NCBI GenBank assembly: GCA_902791025.1
Contig: CADATZ010000011.1
Span: 1 to 64,000 of the forward strand
Reading direction: 5' to 3'
DNA: 64,000 bases
From: an uncultured Chloroflexota bacterium
GTDB lineage: Bacteria > Chloroflexota > Anaerolineae > Anaerolineales > Anaerolineaceae
Part shown: positions 57,582-64,000 of the stretch, piece after piece
How the letters are laid out: every line of letters begins with the position of its first letter
Position numbering within the stretch: position 1 is the stretch's first letter
Notes under the pieces: generated by a model
What the model was told of the DNA's origin: nothing
What the model saw: the letters and a program-made list of their open reading frames with translations, nothing else
The model's database searches: none
Made by a program: the position numbers and the translations under genes

Positions 57582-58385
57582 ATGAGCAGATTTGAGGGTG
57601 TCGCGGATACGATGTACATTCCATTGGCCGCGCGGATCTATGTCTCAGAACATTTTCCTGAGTATTTTTACGATGAAAAGGCTTTGTCCCTGAAAAATGA
57701 TATGCCTTATGAAACCATCGCAGGAAAATCCAGCGAATACTTCCAGATGGCAGGAGCATGCCGCTTTTATAACACTGATCAGATGATCAGGACATTCATG
57801 GAAGAGCATCCGGTGTGTGCCGTCGTCAATATCGGATGCGGTCTGGAAACGGCTTATTACCGGATCAAACCGGAGAAGAATGTAAAATTTTATGAGATCG
57901 ACCTGCCGGAGGTCATTGACATACGACGCAGAGTGCTGGGAGAGAGTGAAAACGAGATCCTGATCAGCGGAGATATGTTTGATTTTTCATGGGCGGAAGG
58001 TATTGAAAAAACGATACCGGTCATGGTAACGGTAATCGGTGTGTTCCAATATTTTGAGGAAGAGCGCGTCACCGGTTTTCTGCAGGAACTGAAAAAATTT
58101 TTTCCGGGATTGCAAGTAATTTTTGATGCGATGACGGCAAAAGCAGTCAAATACGCCAATAACTACATCAGGAAGACCGGAAACAAAAATGCGGAACTGC
58201 ATTTCTGTACTGATAGCGGAGAATGCATTGCCTGTCAATGCGGCATGAAACTGATCGAGGAAAGGCCTTTTTTCTGTACAGCAAGAAAACAACTGAAAAG
58301 AAAGCTGAAACTCTACACCCGGATCGCCATGAAGGTTGTGGATGAGGGCAGCAGACGTGGATTTCTGGTCCACCTGCAGGGCTGA
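57582..58385 (+). CDS. PPM1/LCMT-type SAM methyltransferase (second copy)
   Basis: A 267-residue paralogue of the enzyme encoded at 48484. Motif I is VVNIGCGLETAYYRI, strand 2 is YEIDLPEVIDIRRRVL and motif IV is VTVIGVFQYF. It differs clearly in sequence from the first copy, so the duplication is not recent. It follows the methyltransferase gene by 5 bp. A GTG at 57573 is an alternative start. Confidence 0.87.
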   Translation: MSRFEGVADTMYIPLAARIYVSEHFPEYFYDEKALSLKNDMPYETIAGKSSEYFQMAGACRFYNTDQMIRTFMEEHPVCAVVNIGCGLETAYYRIKPEKNVKFYEIDLPEVIDIRRRVLGESENEILISGDMFDFSWAEGIEKTIPVMVTVIGVFQYFEEERVTGFLQELKKFFPGLQVIFDAMTAKAVKYANNYIRKTGNKNAELHFCTDSGECIACQCGMKLIEERPFFCTARKQLKRKLKLYTRIAMKVVDEGSRRGFLVHLQG

Positions 58386-58410
58386 GATAGCGAAATGTTG
58401 GAGGATAATT

Positions 58411-59334
58411 ATGAAACCGATGATGAAATTTGATCCAGCCTCAGACGGTTTTTACGGTGCCTGGTATCCGGCAGCGGAAAAGACAAACCGGGCGATGATC
58501 GTGATGCTCGGGGATTCCTCGGATGACTATATGGCAAAATGCGGGGCGAAATGGCTGAATCAGCGGTCGATTCATGTGCTTGCCATGTCTCCGGATAAAA
58601 AGGATTACGGGCATCACAATTACCCACTGGAACGTTTCGGAAAGGCGATCGATTTTTTGAGATCACAAGGGTGCAGCAAAATCGGCATTATCGGCGCATC
58701 CACTACGGGGATGATGGCACTGCTGGCTGCCTCATATTACCCGGAGATCACGCTGACCATTGCGGTTTCCCCTTCCGATTTTGTGATGGAAGGCTTTTAC
58801 CAGGATGGGAAGGACGGAATGCACGAACGGCCCGGTGACAATGAATCGACCGTGACCTGGCAGGGGAAACCTCTCCCTTACCTACCTTATGCCTACCGTC
58901 ACCCCGAATACTGGCAGCAGATCAAGGCGGATTCCAAAGCCGGCGGGGATATGATCGCTTCCCGGCGGATGTTTGATGAGTCCGAACGCAGACATCTGCT
59001 GCGGGAGGAAGAAAAGATCAAAGTCGAAAAGATCAAAGGGAAGATCGTCTTTATCGGAGCAGAGGATGACGTGCTCTGGGATACGTGCAAATATATCCGC
59101 AGAATGGAGCAGCGCCTTTCGGAATTGCCTCATGACAGCACATCGGAAGCCTGGCTGTACGAACACGGAACACACTTTGCATTTCCCGAATCGATGCTGA
59201 GAATGATGCTCCCGGTTGGTTCGAGTCTTCTGGTCAGCATCATGTTCAAAGCCGGAAGAAAGTACAGGCGGGAATGTAGGGAAACACGGATCGATATCGA
59301 CAGAAGGCTGATTGAGCTTCTGGAGGAGTGGTGA
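58411..59334 (+). CDS. Alpha/beta hydrolase (acyl-CoA thioester hydrolase/BAAT-like)
   Basis: A 307-residue alpha/beta hydrolase. The nucleophile elbow is IGASTTGMM (Ser in a GxSxxG setting), the acid is in GAEDDVLWDTCKYI and the His is in YEHGTHFAFP. This order and the long lid (HERPGDNESTVTW onward) resemble the BAAT C-terminal-like group of acyltransferases/thioesterases. Unlike the shortened protein at 47241 it is complete. GGAGG precedes ATG 58411. It sits in the same relative place of the duplicated gene set. Confidence 0.82.
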   Translation: MKPMMKFDPASDGFYGAWYPAAEKTNRAMIVMLGDSSDDYMAKCGAKWLNQRSIHVLAMSPDKKDYGHHNYPLERFGKAIDFLRSQGCSKIGIIGASTTGMMALLAASYYPEITLTIAVSPSDFVMEGFYQDGKDGMHERPGDNESTVTWQGKPLPYLPYAYRHPEYWQQIKADSKAGGDMIASRRMFDESERRHLLREEEKIKVEKIKGKIVFIGAEDDVLWDTCKYIRRMEQRLSELPHDSTSEAWLYEHGTHFAFPESMLRMMLPVGSSLLVSIMFKAGRKYRRECRETRIDIDRRLIELLEEW

Positions 59335-59345
59335 TAGAAATCAAC

Positions 59346-59414
59346 GACGCACATGGGGACAGGCACGCTTGTGTCGGCTCTGCGACACAAGATGCCAGAC
59401 CCCACGTGCTCCGT
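59346..59414 (+). repeat. 68-bp dispersed palindrome, copy
   Basis: Plus orientation, inside the presumed plus-strand operon between the hydrolase and an ATC hydrolase-like gene. Confidence 0.86.
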
Positions 59415-59467
59415 TCTCAGATTGATACTTTGTATTTATATGATGTTTTGAGGAGGAGAGTATAAAT

Positions 59468-60106
59468 ATGAATTATTTGGGAATGCCGGCGGGGATGTGG
59501 CTGCTTTTTTCAGATTCATTTCGGAAACATCTGACCTCTGTTTTGGGGTATGATGCGGATTCCGCACAAAAGATCACAGGTAAAGCCAAAACAAAATACA
59601 AAGAAATCATCACTGGACTGCCGGAATTTGAAAAAGCTGACCGGTTCAAAATGAATATCGTGAACTGCGCAATGCTGAGTGCATTTCTGCTGAACCTGCC
59701 GGAACGCCCTGACGTCGTGAAAGCGACGGAATATTACCGGGAATCCATGATGACCGGGCCCATGAAATGGTTTTGCCGGATGAGCGGGAAGAAAAAGTTC
59801 ACCGATTCCGATATTCAAGGGATGGAGAAAACCGCCGCTCTGAAGGCAGCAGACCGGAACCCGTATTCCTGGAACATGGAATTTCTTCCTTATGCGGACG
59901 GCAGCGGTTATGAAGCACGCTTCACGAAATGCGGGATCTGTGTATTGATGAAAGAACTTGGTCTGTACGATCTTGTCCCTGCCATGTGTCGGCTGGACTA
60001 TACCATGAGTGAGGCGGGCGGTGTTTCCGATTTCGTGAGGGAATATACGCTTGCATCGGGCGGACCGTACTGTGATTGTGGGTATAAGAAGAAAGTAAAA
60101 AGGTGA
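59468..60106 (+). CDS. L-2-amino-thiazoline-4-carboxylate hydrolase-like protein (copy 4)
   Basis: A 212-residue family member. The C-terminal cysteines are in ARFTKCGICVLMKELG, PAMCRLDYTMSEAGG and GGPYCDCGYKKK, that is CxxC...C..D...CxC. The N-terminal half is helical (FGSRKHLTS-type start, then KITGKAKTKYKEIITGLPE). It is strongly diverged from copies 1-3 but keeps spacing. GAGGAGGAG lies upstream. It abuts the following methyltransferase gene. Confidence 0.78.
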   Translation: MNYLGMPAGMWLLFSDSFRKHLTSVLGYDADSAQKITGKAKTKYKEIITGLPEFEKADRFKMNIVNCAMLSAFLLNLPERPDVVKATEYYRESMMTGPMKWFCRMSGKKKFTDSDIQGMEKTAALKAADRNPYSWNMEFLPYADGSGYEARFTKCGICVLMKELGLYDLVPAMCRLDYTMSEAGGVSDFVREYTLASGGPYCDCGYKKKVKR

Positions 60107-60802
60107 ATGAAGGTTATGAGCAGAAAAGATCAAATCAAAAGTGCTTACCGGTTCACCGGCGGACACGCGAGCCTGTATGACGGCATGATGACATATTCCA
60201 CGCTGCCCGGGAAAGCGATCTGCCGGCTGGTCTGGAACATGGACGGAGAGAAAAACCTCCGCTATCTTGAGCAGGCGCTCTCCGGTGTACCGGAGAATTT
60301 CAGCGGTTCTTTGCTGGAAGTGCCGGTTGGGACCGGCGTCCTGACGATGCCGGTTTATCACGATCTGCCAAAGGCGTCAATCACCTGTCTGGACTACTCT
60401 CCCGATATGATGGCTGCCGCGAAGAGCCGTGCGGAGTTGGCTGGAATCCAAAACATTACCTTTCGGCAGGGCGATGTCGGGAATATGCCTTTTGAGGACG
60501 AATGTTTCGATATCGTGCTTTCTCTGAACGGATTTCACGCATTTCCGGACAAAGATGCCGCTTACCGGGAGACCTTCCGTGTACTGAAAAAGGGCGGGAC
60601 TTTTTGCGGTTGCTTTTACATCCGCGGCGGATGCAAACGGACGGACTGGTTTATTCAGAATCTCTATGTTCCCAAAGGGTTTTTCACACCCCCGTTTGAG
60701 ACGGAAGAAAGTCTGCGCGAACGTTTGTCGAAGATGTACAAAGAAGTGAATGTGGAGGCCGTTGAAGGCATGGGGTGTTTTGTCTGCAAAAAAGGTTGGT
60801 AA
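60107..60802 (+). CDS. Class I SAM methyltransferase
   Basis: A 231-residue methyltransferase. Motif I is SLLEVPVGTGVLT, strand 2 ends CLDYSPDMM, and IVLSLNGFHAFPDK with RVLKKGGTFCG follow. A cysteine-rich patch near residue 170 (CGCFYIRGGCKRTD) is unusual. It starts on the base after the previous stop. A repeat element separates it from the next gene. Confidence 0.86.
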   Translation: MKVMSRKDQIKSAYRFTGGHASLYDGMMTYSTLPGKAICRLVWNMDGEKNLRYLEQALSGVPENFSGSLLEVPVGTGVLTMPVYHDLPKASITCLDYSPDMMAAAKSRAELAGIQNITFRQGDVGNMPFEDECFDIVLSLNGFHAFPDKDAAYRETFRVLKKGGTFCGCFYIRGGCKRTDWFIQNLYVPKGFFTPPFETEESLRERLSKMYKEVNVEAVEGMGCFVCKKGW

Positions 60803-60828
60803 AAGGTATCCATTCAGAACTCACAGCG

Positions 60829-60897
60829 ACGCACATGGTGACAGGCACTCTCGTGTCGGCTTCGTGACACAAGATGCCAGTCCCCAAGTGCTCCGTC
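60829..60897 (+). repeat. 68-bp dispersed palindrome, copy
   Basis: Plus orientation, within the plus-strand operon. Arms GCACATGGTGACAGGCA and TGCCAGTCCCCAAGTGC. Confidence 0.84.
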
Positions 60898-60918
60898 CTG
60901 AATATGCAAAGGAGGAAC

Positions 60919-61641
60919 ATGAGAGAGAACGATCTACCGTTTGATCGTACGAAGCATGTGGTTTATACAAAAAATGCAAAAAATTGTGTCCGGAAATTAC
61001 TGTGCAGGTCCTATGATGAAAAGATTGCTGCTGACTTGTGGGAAAAGGTCCAGCTTCAGTATTGTGAATTTCTGAAAGAGGAACCGGCTCTGGGCGGTCT
61101 CAAAGTAACTACGAGTGTTTACGATCCGATTCTTTTTTTCGCCTGGTACAAGGTGATTCCTGACAAGCCGGAGCTTGAAAGCGTTCAGAATGATCTGTTT
61201 GAATGTTTTTTCGGACGGATCAATACGTTGGGAAAGATTATCGACCTGAACAGACCTCTTGAATACAGCCTGCCGGCAGGGATCTTTAAAAAAGCCAATG
61301 ACATCCGGGTCAAAGAAATTGAATCGTTTCCGGAATCGTTCCGTATGGGATCCTTTGAATATGACAGGGAAAGAAGGATCGTACGCTACAGCTTTACACA
61401 ATGTCCAAACGCTGAATTTGCCAAACGTCATCACATGGAGAGCGTCCTTCCCATGATGTGCAATTGCGACCATATTGCCATGCAGAAGCTCCATGCCTGC
61501 CTGATCCGAGAGGGAACTTGTATCACGTCAAATTGCTGTGACTACTGCATCGTTGGAGACAGACATCCGCTGGCAAAGGAATACGAACTTATGAAAGCGG
61601 AAAACTGTCTGCTGCTCAGTGTAAAAAAGGAGCTGAAGTGA
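60919..61641 (+). CDS. L-2-amino-thiazoline-4-carboxylate hydrolase-like protein (copy 5)
   Basis: A 240-residue family member, longer at the N-terminus than the others. The cysteine region reads FTQCPNAEFAKRHHM, MMCNCDHIAM and NCCDYCIVGD. AAAGGAGG stands 5 nt before ATG 60919; the frame upstream runs through the repeat and is not coding. It overlaps the membrane-protein gene by 4 nt (GTGA), the same pairing seen in the first set. Confidence 0.78.
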   Translation: MRENDLPFDRTKHVVYTKNAKNCVRKLLCRSYDEKIAADLWEKVQLQYCEFLKEEPALGGLKVTTSVYDPILFFAWYKVIPDKPELESVQNDLFECFFGRINTLGKIIDLNRPLEYSLPAGIFKKANDIRVKEIESFPESFRMGSFEYDRERRIVRYSFTQCPNAEFAKRHHMESVLPMMCNCDHIAMQKLHACLIREGTCITSNCCDYCIVGDRHPLAKEYELMKAENCLLLSVKKELK

Positions 61642-62120
61642 TCGTTCTGCAGCTTGTCCTCTACTGCGCGCTGTTCACTCTGATGGTGAAGCTCGGCGTC
61701 GGAAACAATGCCCTGAACGGGCTGTTTTTCTATCCGAAGCCGGTACAGGAGAAGGTTTATGAACTTGGACTGACTGACCGGGAGACGGTGGTCAGGAAGC
61801 GGAAACGCTTTATGCCCCTCTTTTTTGCCGTCATGGGAACCGCGCTTGTGCTCATTATCGGGGTATGGAACAAAGTCCGGAGCTTTTGGCCGGCTTATTT
61901 CCAGGCACTATTGTTCCTCGAGGTGATGAACTGGTACGACGGCATCGTTATCGACAGACTGTGGGTCGGGCACAGTCCCTTCTGGATCATTCCCGGGACG
62001 GAAGGGATCCCGTTCGTCCAGACCTGGCCGCAGGTGCTGAAAAAACGAGGCAACCTGACTCTGGTCTGGATCATCGGAGCGGCGGTTGTGGCAGGAATTG
62101 TTGTTCTGATATTTCGCTGA
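61638..62120 (+). CDS. Four-helix membrane protein (paralogue of the 46107 gene)
   Basis: A 160-residue membrane protein with helices near 1-20, 55-75, 80-100 and 138-158. The segment EVMNWYDGIVIDRLWV matches YKAYDMIFFDWFILC of the first copy, including the Asp four to five residues after YD. GTG start with AAGGAG upstream, coupled to the cysteine-protein gene. It ends 3 bp from the convergent methyltransferase gene. Function unknown. Confidence 0.75.
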   Translation: MIVLQLVLYCALFTLMVKLGVGNNALNGLFFYPKPVQEKVYELGLTDRETVVRKRKRFMPLFFAVMGTALVLIIGVWNKVRSFWPAYFQALLFLEVMNWYDGIVIDRLWVGHSPFWIIPGTEGIPFVQTWPQVLKKRGNLTLVWIIGAAVVAGIVVLIFR

Positions 62121-62123
62121 ACG

Positions 62124-62753
62124 TTAACTCCTTTTCTTCGCTAAAACTGTGATCCACGGTTTGGATGGATGATGGTCGGAAGTGATTTGGGAAAAACCTG
62201 TTTTCATCAGAACGGTTTCAATTTCCTGAATCGTGTAATTCTTCATCCCGTCAATGATTTTTTCAAATTTCAGGCTTGTCGGATCTGTTCCATCTGATTC
62301 GTTGCAGATCATGAAATACCCTCCGGGCTTCAGCACTCTTGCTGTTTCCGCAAAACATTTTTCCAGTCCAGGCCAGAAATAAATTGTTTCAAAAGCGGTG
62401 ATCAGGTCAAATTTTGCATCCGGCAGCTGAAGATTGGAAACATCCCCCTGTAAAACGGTGCATCGCCCTGTATCAATAGCCTTTTTGTTTTGATCTTTTG
62501 CTTTCGCGACGGAGATTTCCGAATAATCAATCGCTGTCACATGAGCTTTGGGATACATCTTCAGTAGCTCACCGGCGTTCCGTCCGCCGCCGCAGCCAAA
62601 ATCGGCAGCTTCTGCAGGATCAATTATCGGGAGATGAGAGAATCCCCAATCCGCCATTTGTGCGTGTCCCGGGTTCATTGTGCTGACCATGATTTTGCCC
62701 AAAAACCCTTCCGGTTTTCGCGTTTGATTGAAAAACTTTGTAAATACTTCCAT
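62124..62753 (-). CDS. Class I SAM methyltransferase
   Basis: A 209-residue methyltransferase: AADFGCGGGRNAGEL for motif I, VTAIDYSEISV for strand 2, ITAFETIYFWPGLEK for motif IV and RVLKPGGYFM after it. AAGGAG precedes two adjacent ATGs (62756, 62753). It faces the second gene set and has its own promoter with operator site F, so it seems to be another member of the same regulon. Confidence 0.87.
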   Translation of the reverse strand: MEVFTKFFNQTRKPEGFLGKIMVSTMNPGHAQMADWGFSHLPIIDPAEAADFGCGGGRNAGELLKMYPKAHVTAIDYSEISVAKAKDQNKKAIDTGRCTVLQGDVSNLQLPDAKFDLITAFETIYFWPGLEKCFAETARVLKPGGYFMICNESDGTDPTSLKFEKIIDGMKNYTIQEIETVLMKTGFSQITSDHHPSKPWITVLAKKRS

Positions 62754-62819
62754 CATTTTCTCCTTCCCGGATTTGTGTTTCAATCACAATTTGTATTTAT
62801 ATAGAAATGTTTACATAAA

Positions 62820-62849
62820 GTTAAAATCAACTAACTATCGTTTATTGTA
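62820..62849 (-). promoter_or_regulatory. Operator site F and -10 box of the 62124 gene
   Basis: On the minus strand TACAAT (62849-62844) is followed by GTTAGTTGATTTTAAC (62835-62820), matching the island operator at 13 of 16 positions against site D. Confidence 0.6.
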
Positions 62850-62889
62850 CCACCATTATGGATTTTTTATTATAGCTCAGAACCGAAAT

Positions 62890-62957
62890 GACGCACATGG
62901 GGACAGGCACGCTTGTGTCGGCTCTGCGACACAAGATGCCAGTCCCCGCGTGCTCCA
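62890..62957 (+). repeat. 68-bp dispersed palindrome, copy
   Basis: Plus orientation, in the 409-bp gap 62754-63162 between two minus-strand genes. The remainder of the gap holds operator site F, a terminator and a heptad array, and no gene. Confidence 0.86.
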
Positions 62958-63076
62958 TTCCGAGAAGAATAAGATGTCAGCGAATGGCCCTGCTCCGTGA
63001 GGTACGAGCTGCGCTCGGTCGAAATTCGGAACAGGATCACGTGCGCTGGGCTAAATAGTTGCGTCCCACTTCGCGT

Positions 63077-63114
63077 AAAAAAAGCCCGGTGACTGTTTCG
63101 TACCGGGCTTTTTT
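63077..63114. terminator. Bidirectional rho-independent terminator
   Basis: AAAAAAAGCCCGGT and ACCGGGCTTTTTT flank an 11-nt loop. It ends the ABC transporter operon on the minus strand and would also stop plus-strand transcripts. Confidence 0.88.
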
Positions 63115-63133
63115 ACAAAAATATGTCTTAGAT

Positions 63134-63160
63134 AACTACCAACTGCTAACTGCTTTCAAC
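63134..63160 (-). repeat. Heptad array at the 3' end of the ABC ATPase gene
   Basis: AACTGCT-type units with period 7; on the minus strand GGTAGTT and CAGTTAG put TAG just after the gene's TAA stop at 63163. Confidence 0.55.
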
Positions 63161-63162
63161 CT

Positions 63163-63957
63163 TTATGTAAGCAGGATGCGGTCGTTGGCGAAGGCTTCTC
63201 CGCTGACTTTGGCGAAAGCTTCCATCAGGATCTCGATGGTGAGGTTCTTTTTCTCTTCACCGGCAATATCGAGGATCACCTTCCCTTCATTCATCATGAT
63301 CAGGCGGTTGCCGTAGCGGATGGCGTCGCGCATATTGTGGGTGACCATCAGTGTCATGATTTTGTTTTCGGTGACGATCTGTTCGGAAAGTGCAAGCACC
63401 TTTGCGGCGGTGTGCGGGTCGAGAGCGGCGGTGTGTTCATCGAGCATCAGCAGCTTCGGCTTTTTGAGCGTTGCCATCAGCAGGGTCAGTGCCTGACGCT
63501 GTCCGCCGGAAAGCAGTCCGACTTTGGCAGTCATTCGGTCTTCCAGACCCAGACCGAGCGTGGCCAGTTTCTCACGGTATTCGCTGCGTTCCTTGTTGGT
63601 AATACCGATGCGCAGTGTTCGTTTTTGTCCTCTGCGGGCGGCCAGAGCCAGGTTTTCTTCGATCTGCATGGTGGCAGCGGTCCCGGTCATAGGATCCTGG
63701 AACACACGGCCAAGCAGAGCGGCCCGTTTGTGCTCCGGCAGGTTGGTGATGTTGGTTCCGTCGATGACGATGCTGCCGCTGTCAACCGGCCAGACGCCGG
63801 CGATGGCGTTTAGCATGGTAGATTTGCCGGCACCGTTCCCGCCGATGACGGTCACAAAATCACCGTCGTCCAGATGCAGGTCAATCCCGTTCAGCGCGAT
63901 TTTTTCATTGACGGTGTTGGGGTTGAAGGTCTTTCGGATATTCTTGAGATCAAGCAT
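63163..63957 (-). CDS. ABC transporter ATP-binding protein (ABC_sub_bind-type system)
   Basis: A 264-residue ATPase. Walker A is GGNGAGKST, the signature is LSGGQRQALTLLMA and Walker B is LLMLDEHTAALDP with the switch His in VTHNM. LPEHKRAALLGRVFQDPMTGTA is characteristic of the ATPases that work with PF04392-type substrate-binding lipoproteins and a LivH-like permease, putatively for aromatic amino acids. AGGAGG stands before ATG 63957. It overlaps the end of the upstream gene by 8 nt. Confidence 0.9.
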   Translation of the reverse strand: MLDLKNIRKTFNPNTVNEKIALNGIDLHLDDGDFVTVIGGNGAGKSTMLNAIAGVWPVDSGSIVIDGTNITNLPEHKRAALLGRVFQDPMTGTAATMQIEENLALAARRGQKRTLRIGITNKERSEYREKLATLGLGLEDRMTAKVGLLSGGQRQALTLLMATLKKPKLLMLDEHTAALDPHTAAKVLALSEQIVTENKIMTLMVTHNMRDAIRYGNRLIMMNEGKVILDIAGEEKKNLTIEILMEAFAKVSGEAFANDRILLT

Positions 63958-64000
63958 TTCCTTTACCTCCTTTCCCGGCATTGGCAATAGCAAGTTTTTC
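63950..64000 (-). CDS. Partial CDS, C-terminal end, probable ABC permease
   Basis: Sixteen codons ending in TGA (63952-63950) overlap the ATPase start by 8 nt. The tail is EKLAIANAGKGGKGNA. A permease is inferred only from operon position. Confidence 0.5.
   Translation of the reverse strand, partial: EKLAIANAGKGGKGNA

Noticed and set aside
1..64000. tRNA, rRNA or known riboswitch genes
   Set aside because: I looked for T-loop, rRNA and common aptamer patterns by eye and found none convincing; a covariance-model search would be needed to exclude them.

Overview
The window is about 64 kb of chromosome from an anaerobic, probably single-membrane bacterium of moderate GC content. Pointers are the threonine/proline-rich linkers on secreted lipoproteins, teichoic-acid-type transferases (LicD and TagF-like), a phosphonate polymer locus, split chromate transporters, DUF134, a GH94 phosphorylase and a ferrosome-type P-type ATPase. 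Anaerolineae (Chloroflexota) is my first guess and Clostridia the alternative; no rRNA or tRNA gene is present to settle it.

Layout. 0-6 kb: a SIMPL protein, then sugar/polyol oxidoreductases and TIM-barrel isomerases in one direction, ending with an arylamine N-acetyltransferase. 6-19 kb: a surface-polysaccharide locus (rfbB, fcl, two GT2 glycosyltransferases, the Wzm/Wzt ABC exporter, a LicD-TagF-like fusion, methyltransferases, an Asp/Glu racemase family protein, a LicC-like nucleotidyltransferase and a toroid-methyltransferase fusion). Much of it is more AT-rich than its surroundings, as expected of exchanged capsule genes. 19-36.6 kb: mixed housekeeping genes (DUF134, AEC transporter, flavoprotein, orphan LuxR-type response regulator, glycerate kinase, class-A beta-lactamase-fold hydrolase, two half-size ChrA proteins, macro-domain protein, WYL regulator, cellobiose-type phosphorylase).

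36.7-43.7 kb: a phosphonate operon. A three-domain nucleotidyltransferase/PEP mutase makes phosphonopyruvate, a TPP decarboxylase gives phosphonoacetaldehyde, and an Fe-type alcohol dehydrogenase would give 2-hydroxyethylphosphonate. The nucleotidyltransferase domain could activate this to a CMP ester, and a YidC insertase fused to a CDP-glycerol glycerophosphotransferase-like domain could polymerise or attach it. The fusion is one of the most unusual genes here.

45.5-62.8 kb: an island with two partly duplicated gene sets (L-2-amino-thiazoline-4-carboxylate hydrolase-like cysteine proteins, PPM1/LCMT-type methyltransferases, alpha/beta hydrolases, small four-helix membrane proteins, other SAM methyltransferases). 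They flank a ferrosome-like pair (DUF6110 protein plus a P1B ATPase with an N-terminal Arg motif), a secreted ZinT-like protein and a hipBA module. Six promoters in this island carry the same palindrome, GTTAGTnnnnACTAAC, several beside a TATAAT box. This looks like one metal-responsive regulon and is my best candidate for an undescribed system.

Two repeat families thread through the intergenic DNA: a 68-bp imperfect palindrome at eleven loci (once as a five-unit tandem array), and degenerate 7-nt arrays that begin at gene 3' ends and place TAG in all reading frames. The window closes in an ABC transporter operon entering from the right.
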